Shown: one piece after another, positions 49,749 through 57,136 of the stretch
Position numbering within the stretch: the first letter of the stretch is position 1
How the letters are laid out: each line of letters begins with the position of its first letter
Assembly (NCBI GenBank): GCA_937863995.1
Contig: CALMIK010000049.1
Location: forward strand, 1-64,000
From: an uncultured Chelatococcus sp.
GTDB taxonomy: Bacteria > Pseudomonadota > Alphaproteobacteria > Rhizobiales > Beijerinckiaceae
DNA length: 64,000 bases
Reading direction: 5' to 3'
Notes under the pieces: generated by a model
Told to the model about the DNA's origin: nothing
Databases searched by the model: none
What the model saw: the letters and a program-made list of their open reading frames with translations, nothing else
Program-made: the position numbers and the translations under genes

Positions 49749-49764
49749 CCAAACAAATGTTTGG
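49749..49764. promoter_or_regulatory. Putative PsrA-type TetR operator before ETF-QO
   Basis: Perfect 16-bp palindrome CCAAACAAATGTTTGG, containing CAAAC-N4-GTTTG, the form described for the fatty-acid-responsive TetR regulator PsrA. It is 63 bp upstream of the ETF-QO start and 142 bp downstream of the TetR gene. Confidence 0.6.
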
Positions 49765-49906
49765 TGAACAGGTCAAACCAGAAGCCACAAGCCACGTCAA
49801 GCCCTTCCTTGGAGCTTGTTGGCGTCGAAGTTGAATGAATTCCAAACTGGAATCAACGCCGAATTTCCCCGGCGTCGCGGCGTTCCCCCGGGCATCGCCC
49901 GCCGGT

Positions 49907-50611
49907 TCACGCCGCGCCGCCGTCTCCGGTCTCGTGACGGAAGATATGGATGATCTGGCGGCCGATTTCCGCCGGCGTCATGCGGCCCGGGCGGTACCAT
50001 GCGCTGACGGAGTTGATGAGGCTCAGCAGCAGCACGCGGTATAGGGATGCGTCGATATGCCCGGGTAGGGGGAGCTGGTTCACGAGTTCGACGTAGGCTT
50101 CCTCGAACACATCGCGCCGTGCGATCAGCTTTTCGAGAATGTCCTGCGGTACGTTGCGGAAATCGGTGAGGAACGGGATCGCGACCACGTTGGGATCGAG
50201 CTGGATTTCGAGCTGGCGGACACATGCGGCCTCGAGCCGCTCCCACGGATCGTCGATGTCGACGACGGCGTCGGCGATCAGCTCGGAAGCGTGCTGGAGA
50301 GCGAAATCATGCACCGCCAGAAACAGCTCCTCCTTCGAGCGCACGTGATGGTAAAGCGACCCGCCGAGCAGCCCCACCCGCTCCGCGATGTCGCGCATCG
50401 ACGTCGCGAGGTAGCCGCGTTCGGCGAAGAGGATGGCGGCTGCCTGAATGATATCCTGATAGCGGTCGCCCGCCGTGCCTTCGGGAAAACGCCGCGTCGC
50501 GCGCTGACGGCCGATGGGCAGCACCTGCGTTTTCGCATGCGCTCCGGCGTCGGGCGCAGTGGCATTCACTTTTGCGTTCTCGTCCTTGGCTGTCACGTGT
50601 TCCTCATCCAT
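49907..50611 (-). CDS. TetR family regulator (fatty acid metabolism candidate)
   Basis: 234-aa regulator. A 40-residue disordered N-terminus precedes the TetR helix-turn-helix (about 50-95: IIQAAAILFAERGYLATSMRDIAERVGLLGGSLYHHVRSKEELF). The ligand domain (about 100-225) is of the KstR2/PsrA-like type, though family is not certain. It lies upstream of ETF-QO on the same strand, with a palindromic operator between. An acyl-CoA ligand is an inference from context. Confidence 0.85.
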   Translation of the reverse strand: MDEEHVTAKDENAKVNATAPDAGAHAKTQVLPIGRQRATRRFPEGTAGDRYQDIIQAAAILFAERGYLATSMRDIAERVGLLGGSLYHHVRSKEELFLAVHDFALQHASELIADAVVDIDDPWERLEAACVRQLEIQLDPNVVAIPFLTDFRNVPQDILEKLIARRDVFEEAYVELVNQLPLPGHIDASLYRVLLLSLINSVSAWYRPGRMTPAEIGRQIIHIFRHETGDGGAA

Positions 50612-50867
50612 CCGTTCCCCGGATGCAGCCAGCGCTTTTTATAGTGGGGGCGGTCGCCCGTTTCAGATTGGTATAGCCTTGCCATGCCGCGCGTCAAATC
50701 GATGCAGTGGTCGTTGCCGGATCTCGCATCCCGCGGCGATTGCCGTTCGGCGGCAGTCGTCACGGGTTGTCTGCGCGGAGAGAGGTGCGAAACCCGCGAT
50801 GAAAATACCCGGTTACGGCCGCGGCGGAAACCGGGTATGCACCATTCCATTCTAGAGTAACGCCAGA

Positions 50868-50892
50868 GCCCGCGACAACGCGGGCGCCCGCG
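50868..50892. other. GC hairpin upstream of the YqaA/DedA gene
   Basis: GCCCGCG-ACAA-CGCGGGC hairpin (50868-50885), overlapping the 14-bp palindrome CGCGGGCGCCCGCG (50879-50892), 20-40 bp before the dedA-type start. The TetR-DedA divergent region is otherwise featureless (299 bp). No function assigned. Confidence 0.3.
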
Positions 50893-50910
50893 CTTTCTGA
50901 TTGGACCGCC

Positions 50911-51492
50911 ATGTTCCGCCGCCTCTACGATTGGGTCATCTCGCTCGCCGCCAGTCCTTACGCCGTCTGGGCGCTTGCGGCGGTATCGTTCGCCGAGAGC
51001 TCGTTCTTCCCGATTCCTCCCGACGTGCTGCTGCTGCCGATGGCGCTCTCGCGGCCGGATCGGGCGTTGTTCTATGCCGGCGTCTGCACGGTGTCGTCCG
51101 TGCTCGGCGGCCTGCTAGGCTACGCCATCGGCGCTATCCTCTACGACTCCGTCGGCCAGTGGCTGATCGCCGCCTACGGCTACGGCGATAACGTGGAGGC
51201 GTTCCGGCAGGCCTATGCGCAGTATGGCGAGTGGATCATCCTCATCAAGGGCGTGACGCCGATCCCCTACAAGCTGGTGACCATCACCTCCGGCTTCGCC
51301 GGATACGATATCGTCTGGTTCACGATCTTGTCAGTGATTACCCGCGGGTTGCGGTTTTACCTTCTGGCCGGGTTGCTGCATCGTTACGGCAATCCCATCC
51401 GTCAGTTCGTCGAGCAGCATTTTGGCCTTGTTCTCGGTGTACTGGCGTTTTTCGTCGTGGCCGGCTTCGCGGCCGTGAAACTCGTGTTCTGA
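50911..51492 (+). CDS. YqaA/DedA-family (SNARE-associated/VTT) membrane protein
   Basis: 193-aa polytopic protein of the YqaA branch of the DedA/VTT family, with re-entrant and membrane segments near 15-40, 50-85, 105-130, 135-160 and 170-190. The FAESSFFPIPPDVLLLPMAL loop and the GVTPIPYKLVTITSGFAGY motif are conserved. DedA proteins act in lipid-carrier or phospholipid flipping. It precedes dsbB by 13 bp, a pairing seen in related genomes. Confidence 0.88.
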   Translation: MFRRLYDWVISLAASPYAVWALAAVSFAESSFFPIPPDVLLLPMALSRPDRALFYAGVCTVSSVLGGLLGYAIGAILYDSVGQWLIAAYGYGDNVEAFRQAYAQYGEWIILIKGVTPIPYKLVTITSGFAGYDIVWFTILSVITRGLRFYLLAGLLHRYGNPIRQFVEQHFGLVLGVLAFFVVAGFAAVKLVF

Positions 51493-51505
51493 AGAGTGAT
51501 GCGCA

Positions 51506-52036
51506 ATGGTCTTGGTGGATAACGGTGTGTCCCGGCAAGATGCCGGCACGTGGCGATACCGCGCTGCCATCCTCGTGTTTGCAGGGGCGGCGCTGGCGCT
51601 CGCGGGCGCCTTCTACTTCCAGTTTGTGCAGAAATTGCCGCCGTGCCAGCTTTGCCTGATCCAGCGCTGGCCGTTCTACGCCGCGTTGCCGATCGCCGCC
51701 GCGGCAGCGTGGGCGTCGCGCCGCGCGCCGGCTGCGTCGCGGCTGCTGCTCGCGCTTCTGGGGCTCGGGTTCCTGGCGGGGGCTGGCGTTGCGGTTTTCC
51801 ACGCCGGGGTCGAATGGCAGCTGTGGCCGGGCCTTGAAAGCTGCTCGGGCTCGCTCACCGTCACCGCAAACGCCGATGAATTCCTCCAGCGGCTGCAAAA
51901 CGTGCAGATCGTCAGCTGCACGGAGGCCGCGTGGCGCTTCGCCGGCCTGTCGTTGGCCGGCTGGAACGTGCCGCTCTCGCTCGGCCTCGCGCTTGTCGCG
52001 TTCCTGGGTTCATTCGGACGCAACCGGGCGGGCTGA
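51506..52036 (+). CDS. dsbB: Disulfide bond formation protein DsbB
   Basis: 176-aa inner-membrane quinone-dependent thiol oxidase with four membrane segments. Redox Cys pairs are Cys47/Cys50 (PPCQLCLIQRWPFY) and Cys113/Cys138 (ESCSGSL; QIVSCTEAAWRF). It reoxidises DsbA and passes electrons to ubiquinone. It follows the DedA-type gene by 13 bp on the same strand. No dsbA in the window. Confidence 0.93.
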   Translation: MVLVDNGVSRQDAGTWRYRAAILVFAGAALALAGAFYFQFVQKLPPCQLCLIQRWPFYAALPIAAAAAWASRRAPAASRLLLALLGLGFLAGAGVAVFHAGVEWQLWPGLESCSGSLTVTANADEFLQRLQNVQIVSCTEAAWRFAGLSLAGWNVPLSLGLALVAFLGSFGRNRAG

Positions 52037-52471
52037 TCCTGCTGCTGCCAAGGCAGCTAAGAACCGGTCAGGGCAGGGCGCGCGGCATAAATATGGCTCC
52101 TCCTTTGCCTATGTTCCGCCGCCCAGACTGAGTCTGATTGCGGCATCATTCAGGCTGGGCGCTTGGGGGGCGCACCTGTAGCGGCGCCCGTGCATCCGCC
52201 ATCCGCGAGCTCGGCTCGCTCACACTTAAAAATCGAGAAATCCCTGCAATTCCATACCTCTGCGCCGGCTGCGGGGCGGCATTGTCATGCCTGTCATCGT
52301 TGCGCGCCGAAACATGCGCAAATAGATGGACTGCCCCCAGCCGACGACCAGCATCGCCACAATTAGGGTGAGGTGCCACTTTCCCGTTGAAAATGCGCCA
52401 AATTTGTCGTAAATTGCGACAATACGGTGTCTTTTTGTGGTGTTTTTGGTTGATGGCTTTGGAGATTTTCG
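52037..52471. other. Intergenic region dsbB to the 450-aa protein
   Basis: 435 bp, AT-rich in its last 100 bp. It contains the dyad TTGTCG-N7-CGACAA at 52404-52422, about 50 bp before the next start. No gene or other RNA recognised. Confidence 0.45.
52404..52422 (+). promoter_or_regulatory. Dyad upstream of the 450-aa orphan protein
   Basis: Perfect inverted repeat TTGTCG-TAAATTG-CGACAA, 50 bp upstream of the ATG at 52472, in an AT-rich stretch that could hold the promoter. No known motif. Confidence 0.35.
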
Positions 52472-53824
52472 ATGACTGATATTGATAGCCGCATCCCGGT
52501 CTGGAGCTATGGCTCGTATACTCCCGATGCAGGTAACGGATTGGGCGATACGGCGGCATTGCTGGACACGCCGCCATCAACCGCGCAGGCATTGCAGGAT
52601 AAAGCTCCTCCATCGGCGAGCGGCGTCGTCAGCGCCGCGACGAGCCATGCGGGTGCCAGGTTCAAGGCCGAAGTTGTCAGTCATCTGCCCTCGGCGCCTT
52701 TTGCCAACGATGTCGTGAGCGTTGCGGCGGCAGGATTCAGGGATTATCTGGCGGCATCAGTGGCCGATCCCGTTTCGGGAAGAATCGATAATCCACACAC
52801 GTATCCGCTGGCCTCGCTCGAAACGATGCAGCCCGTCATTCAAGACATCGTGTCGGTTGCAAACCGCGTCATGCAGGACAAGGGCAAATACGCGAACATT
52901 ATCGACGCCATCAAGCAAAAATCGGATCGTCCTTTCGACGCGGATAGTGTTCGGGCCGGGTTCAATGCCGCGATCAACCAGACCGTGCTGGATCTGCGCA
53001 GCGCCGTCCGGAACGCTCACACGCATCGCTTGCCGCTCGATGATGGCAGGCCGTATGGGAGCGGCATTCCCGCTGAGCAGTTTGTTGCCAGTGCGCGGCA
53101 GTCGGGGATTGATTCAAGGCTGTTGTCCATTCGGGCGAGGGAGGCGTTTTCTGTTCAGGTGGAAAGTGTTTTCGACGCCGCAGTGGCAAATGCCGCCGAA
53201 AGCGTGTTCACAGACGCAATCGCCAAGCACGAAGCCGTAGCCGCTTACAAGGACAAGGCGAGCGGCATCATCGACGAGGCGGCTCAGGGCTTTCTCGACA
53301 AGGTGGATGCCGACTCCGATCTCTCCCAAACCGACAAGACCCTGTTCAAGGAAATCATCGGCGACGCGGCGACGCAGGTTAAGCGCACAATCGAGCAGGA
53401 TGCAAAAGCGGCCGTCGAGGCCGGCAAGGATCCCGAAGCGCTGCGCGCCGGCATCAAGGACGTCCTCAAGACCGCAATGGAAGAGTTGGCTGAAGCGCGC
53501 GACAGGGAGGCGGTAAAGCCGCCCAACGATGCCAAGGGCGCCGTGGATGCTTCTGTCCAGAGCCATACAAACATCAACAGCATCCTCGATGAGGAAGCCA
53601 AGAGCGTCATCAAGGAACTGGCGGACGGAAACGAGTTTCTTGCGAATTTCATGGAAACGGAATCGGATCAGGTCAAAATGGCGATCGAGCAAGACGCCAG
53701 GAATTCCGTCGGGGGCACTCCAGACCGCGTAGCGTTGCGCGCGAGCCTCGAACGGGCTTTTAACAAACTGATCGATCAATTGGTGCTCGGTATCGTCTCT
53801 GATGACGTCAGTGGCAGATTTTGA
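52472..53824 (+). CDS. Uncharacterised helical repeat protein
   Basis: 450-aa protein I do not recognise. There is no signal peptide or membrane segment. The first 60 residues are low-complexity (Ser/Ala/Pro/Gly); the rest is strongly helical and acidic. Two 50-residue units align gap-free, 291-340 and 389-438, sharing QVK-x2-IEQDA-K/R and ALRA-x-I/L. A weaker third candidate is SVRAGFNAAINQTVLDLR at 159-176. Base composition is less GC-rich than neighbouring genes. The flexible N-terminus plus helical body resembles a secreted effector or chaperone client, but that is inference. The preceding sequence has GGAG before the ATG. Confidence 0.6.
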   Translation: MTDIDSRIPVWSYGSYTPDAGNGLGDTAALLDTPPSTAQALQDKAPPSASGVVSAATSHAGARFKAEVVSHLPSAPFANDVVSVAAAGFRDYLAASVADPVSGRIDNPHTYPLASLETMQPVIQDIVSVANRVMQDKGKYANIIDAIKQKSDRPFDADSVRAGFNAAINQTVLDLRSAVRNAHTHRLPLDDGRPYGSGIPAEQFVASARQSGIDSRLLSIRAREAFSVQVESVFDAAVANAAESVFTDAIAKHEAVAAYKDKASGIIDEAAQGFLDKVDADSDLSQTDKTLFKEIIGDAATQVKRTIEQDAKAAVEAGKDPEALRAGIKDVLKTAMEELAEARDREAVKPPNDAKGAVDASVQSHTNINSILDEEAKSVIKELADGNEFLANFMETESDQVKMAIEQDARNSVGGTPDRVALRASLERAFNKLIDQLVLGIVSDDVSGRF

Positions 53825-54222
53825 TTGAAATGAACCCGCAGCCGGGATTGCCTTTGCCGAGGTCGTGGACATCAACGGCCTCGGACGTTCGCGGCATCAA
53901 GGAAACCCGCCAAGCCGGAGGTGGGCCTTTCGCGAGTTGCGCGCGGCACGTCTCATTCCCATAAGCTGCGTTATGGAACCTAAACTTGATCCGTGCGTGG
54001 CTGGTTGGATGCGTTGCGTGCATTCGTTCTTTTGATTTCAGGCCATGTCGGCCCATAAAAAACAGATGCAAGGCGAGAACGCCGGAGAAAACCTCGGGGT
54101 TGCGGCTCAGTGACGGAGTTCGCCCCCTTGGTAGCCGATCCCGCGATGCTTTCGCTAAGGGTTCCATGTCTCAACGCCGGCGCGCGCTAATTTGGCGAAG
54201 GAACCGCGCCGGGTTACCCGCA
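53825..54222. other. 398-bp region without a gene
   Basis: Between the 450-aa protein and the O-antigen-ligase-like gene. No supported gene, hairpin with a U-tract, or repeat found. Confidence 0.5.
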
Positions 54223-55653
54223 TCACGGCGTGCCGTTGTCATCGCGCGTCGGCACTTTCCTGCGCACGAAGCTCTTGCCCGTCGGCGGATGGTCGCCGTC
54301 CACTGAGGTATGCGCCGCGTCCGGGCCCGTACCGGTATCGCTGGCTGCCGGCGCGTCCGTGCGATCTTCGCCGCCTGCATCCGTCTCCGCACGGCCCTGG
54401 CGACCGCCGATCGGGAGTGTCACCGCTGCCGGCCAGCGCGCTTTCGGACGGCTGGTGCGGAACTGGCCGCGCGCGATGGCCGAGAAGGCAATGACCGTCA
54501 CTGCAAGCGTCGTGACCCACCACGGGAACGCTGCGCCCACGCCGAGGCACGAAAGCGTGAAAGCGCTTGCCACCGCCGCCAGCAGTCCCGGCACGAGCCG
54601 GCCCGATCCCGCCGGACCCCGCGTGAGCCCCTCGAAGCCGCGCACCACGAAATATAGCGTTACCGCCGCGAGGATCGCACCGATCGCTCCCAGTTCGAAC
54701 CACAGCTCGAACGGCAGCCCTTGAGGCGCGCCTGCGGGCAAGATTCCATCCAGGCGGGCCGGCAGCAACGTGTCGAGACCGTGGCCGACGATAAAGCTGC
54801 CGGGATCGCCCAGTATCAGCGTTTGCCATGCAACAACGGCGCCCCGGAGCGCGTGGCCCTCGGCCAGCAGCAGCGTCGCCGCCGGCGACAGCAGGATCGC
54901 GATCAGCGGCATGACGAGCAGGATGCCGGCGGTGCCCCATGCCACGGCCCTGTTGCCGGGCAGCGGACGCCACAGCGCCAGCGCGTAGATGGCGGCTCCG
55001 GCGGCGAACCCCGCGAGCGGCACCCACAGGCGCGCCGCGATGATGGCTGCGGCGGTCGCAATGCCAAGCGCTGCCGCGACGCCGCGGCGGCTGCGCGATT
55101 CCAGCCACGCGACCGCCGGCCACAGCGCTACCGCCAGCCCCGTGAGACCGCGTTCGAAGACCGCCGTTTCGCCGAGCAGCGCGGCGCGCGGACGCAGCGA
55201 CAGCAATGCCAACGCCAGCAGCGCAGACGCTGCGATTCCAATGCTGATGAGGTAGAGATTCGATGCCCGCACTCTCTCAGGCAGCAGCGATACCCCGAGC
55301 AGCGCCAGCAGCGTCGCTTGCAGGATATTGAACAGCTTGTCGAACGCCTCGCCCTGATCGGGCGCCCATAACGCCGACAGCCCCGACCAAACGATCAGCA
55401 GTAGCCCGGCGACGCCTGCGGGATAGGTTGCCCACGATCGTGCTGCCCGCCCTAAGCCGCGCGGCGGCGCTTCGATGATGCTGGAGACGATGAGCAGCGA
55501 TACCCCGACCGGCGCAAGCACGACCGTTGAGCGGCGCGACAGAAACGACGCAAAAGGCAGCACCACCATAAGGATGGCGAAACCCAGACGGCGCAGCAGC
55601 GCCGCCGCGTCGGCGGCCGGATCGAGCGGAGGCGTACGAGTGTGCGTGACCAT
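54223..55653 (-). CDS. O-antigen ligase/Wzy-like multispanning membrane protein
   Basis: 476-aa protein with about 10-12 membrane segments between residues 20 and 400. Family cues are the LLIVWSGLSALWAPDQGEAFDKL loop, the large periplasmic loop with GHGLDTLLPARLDGILPAG, and PFELWFELGAIGAI, as in O-antigen ligase/polymerase-domain proteins. The C-terminal 70 residues are a charged cytoplasmic tail. No other polysaccharide gene is near, so the substrate is unknown. The start is uncertain: the ATG chosen (MVTHTRTPPLD) has a weak site, with others 5 and 23 codons upstream. Confidence 0.8.
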   Translation of the reverse strand: MVTHTRTPPLDPAADAAALLRRLGFAILMVVLPFASFLSRRSTVVLAPVGVSLLIVSSIIEAPPRGLGRAARSWATYPAGVAGLLLIVWSGLSALWAPDQGEAFDKLFNILQATLLALLGVSLLPERVRASNLYLISIGIAASALLALALLSLRPRAALLGETAVFERGLTGLAVALWPAVAWLESRSRRGVAAALGIATAAAIIAARLWVPLAGFAAGAAIYALALWRPLPGNRAVAWGTAGILLVMPLIAILLSPAATLLLAEGHALRGAVVAWQTLILGDPGSFIVGHGLDTLLPARLDGILPAGAPQGLPFELWFELGAIGAILAAVTLYFVVRGFEGLTRGPAGSGRLVPGLLAAVASAFTLSCLGVGAAFPWWVTTLAVTVIAFSAIARGQFRTSRPKARWPAAVTLPIGGRQGRAETDAGGEDRTDAPAASDTGTGPDAAHTSVDGDHPPTGKSFVRRKVPTRDDNGTP

Positions 55654-55684
55654 ACCCAGAAACATTTCCAGAGCGTTTTGCGGC

Positions 55685-55700
55685 CAAACAGAGTTGTTTG
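55685..55700. promoter_or_regulatory. Dyad CAAACA-GAGT-TGTTTG
   Basis: Inverted repeat whose arms equal those of the ETF-QO operator (CAAACA/TGTTTG), but with a 4-bp instead of a 2-bp spacer. It lies upstream of the chosen start of the O-antigen-ligase-like gene. It may be chance. Confidence 0.25.
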
Positions 55701-56041
55701 ACAGAAAAACGATTAAAATCATTTAGTTATATCATTCATGCGTCTCAGCAAAGCACAAGAATGATCTAACGGCCTGCGGGCCACATGGCACGCCTCCGTG
55801 GCTACCCTACTCTGCGCGCCCAGATGATGCTGTAGGGGGAATGCAACACTGCCCCGGAATGCGGTAGCCGGCGCATGCCGCATCTTTATTCAATAGCGCC
55901 AAACCTATGGGCTGGAAAATTGAACCCTTCCACCATCATAAAGCCGCCGCGCCACCCGTGGCTGACGCCCGGCAAATCTGGCGTAATCCACGGCATTCAC
56001 GGAACTGTCATGCTGTAGATGCAAACAGGGGCAATGCAACT

Positions 56042-56059
56042 CCGATCCGCCTGGATCGG
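56042..56059 (+). promoter_or_regulatory. Dyad/hairpin in the ABC ATPase leader
   Basis: Perfect 7-bp stem CCGATCC-GCCT-GGATCGG, 27 bp before the ATPase ATG. It could be an operator or an mRNA hairpin. Confidence 0.35.
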
Positions 56060-56086
56060 GGAGCTTTCTTATCTCGCGAAAACCAG

Positions 56087-57136
56087 ATGGCCATATCGCT
56101 CGCCAATGTCAGCCGCCGCTTCGATACGGTGCTTGCGCTCGATGACGTCAGCCTCACTGTCGAGGACGGCGCGTTCCTCGCCCTGCTCGGTCCTTCGGGC
56201 TGCGGCAAGACGACGTTGCTGCGTCTCGTCGCCGGTTTCGAAAAGCTGAGCGCGGGCAGGATTTCGTTGAACGGCCGGCAGGTCGCGGGCGAGGCGCAGC
56301 ACGTTCCCCCGGAGGAGCGGCAGGTGGCGATGGTGTTCCAGTCCTACGCGCTTTGGCCGCACATGAGCGTGGCGGAGAACGTGGCTTTTCCGTTGTCTGT
56401 CGCCCGCGTGCCTGCGCCCGAAGCGCGGCGGCGGCTGGAGCGCGCGCTGGAGGCGGTCGGGCTGGCGCAGCTTGCCGGGCGGCGGCCGGAAGCCCTTTCG
56501 GGCGGGCAGCGCCAGCGTGTGGCGCTTGCCCGCGCGCTGGTGCAGGAGGCGCGCGTGGTGCTATGCGACGAACCGCTCGCCAACCTCGATATTCACTTGC
56601 GCGCGGCGATGCTCGACGAGTTCCGCCGCCTGCACCGTGAGACCGGGCGCACGTTCGTATACGTCACCCACGACCAGTCGGAGGCTTTGGCGCTGGCCTC
56701 GCAGGTTGCGGTGCTGAATGGCGGCGTGCTGTCGCAGATCGCATCGCCGCAAACCATTTATGCCGAACCGGCGAGCATCGCCGTCGCGCAGTTCGTGGGC
56801 GAAGGCGCCATCCTCGACGCCACGGCCGAGGCGCCGGCAACCGGTGGAGGCCTTGCCGTGCGGATTGCGGGCGAGCGGGTCGATGTGCGCGCCCTGCCGC
56901 ATGCCGTTTCCGGCCCCCTGCCCGCGCCCGTGTCGGTGCTCGTGCGGCCCGAGGCCGTGCGCCCGGGTGGAGGCCTCGCTGCCCGCGTCACCGGCTCGAC
57001 GTATCGCGGCCCCGTCCATGCAGTGACTGCGGTGCTCGGCGATGGCCAGAGCCTGCAGTTCCATCTGCCGCATGCGCCAGCTATTGGCGAGACAGTGCCG
57101 GTGACGATTACCGATGGCTGGGTGATACCGCGCTGA
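56087..57136 (+). CDS. ABC transporter ATP-binding protein (Fe3+/spermidine/2-AEP type)
   Basis: 349-aa ATPase of the PotA/FbpC/UgpC group. Walker A GPSGCGKTT (35-43), Q-loop MVFQSYALWPHMS, signature LSGGQRQRVALARAL, Walker B VVLCDEPLANLD and switch His VTHDQSEA. The C-terminal about 110 residues form a TOBE domain. The start MAISLANVSRR has a weak site. It converges tail-to-tail on the permease gene with no gap, so ATPase and permease are not in one operon, unlike most importers of this class. Confidence 0.92.
   Translation: MAISLANVSRRFDTVLALDDVSLTVEDGAFLALLGPSGCGKTTLLRLVAGFEKLSAGRISLNGRQVAGEAQHVPPEERQVAMVFQSYALWPHMSVAENVAFPLSVARVPAPEARRRLERALEAVGLAQLAGRRPEALSGGQRQRVALARALVQEARVVLCDEPLANLDIHLRAAMLDEFRRLHRETGRTFVYVTHDQSEALALASQVAVLNGGVLSQIASPQTIYAEPASIAVAQFVGEGAILDATAEAPATGGGLAVRIAGERVDVRALPHAVSGPLPAPVSVLVRPEAVRPGGGLAARVTGSTYRGPVHAVTAVLGDGQSLQFHLPHAPAIGETVPVTITDGWVIPR

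Larger units (their letters stand above)
55654..56086. other. Divergent O-antigen-ligase-like/ABC ATPase intergenic region
   Basis: 433 bp, AT-rich near 55700-55760. It contains CAAACA-GAGT-TGTTTG (55685-55700), an ATGCGG/CCGCAT hairpin (about 55859-55886) and the CCGATCC dyad at 56042-56059. No gene. Confidence 0.45.
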
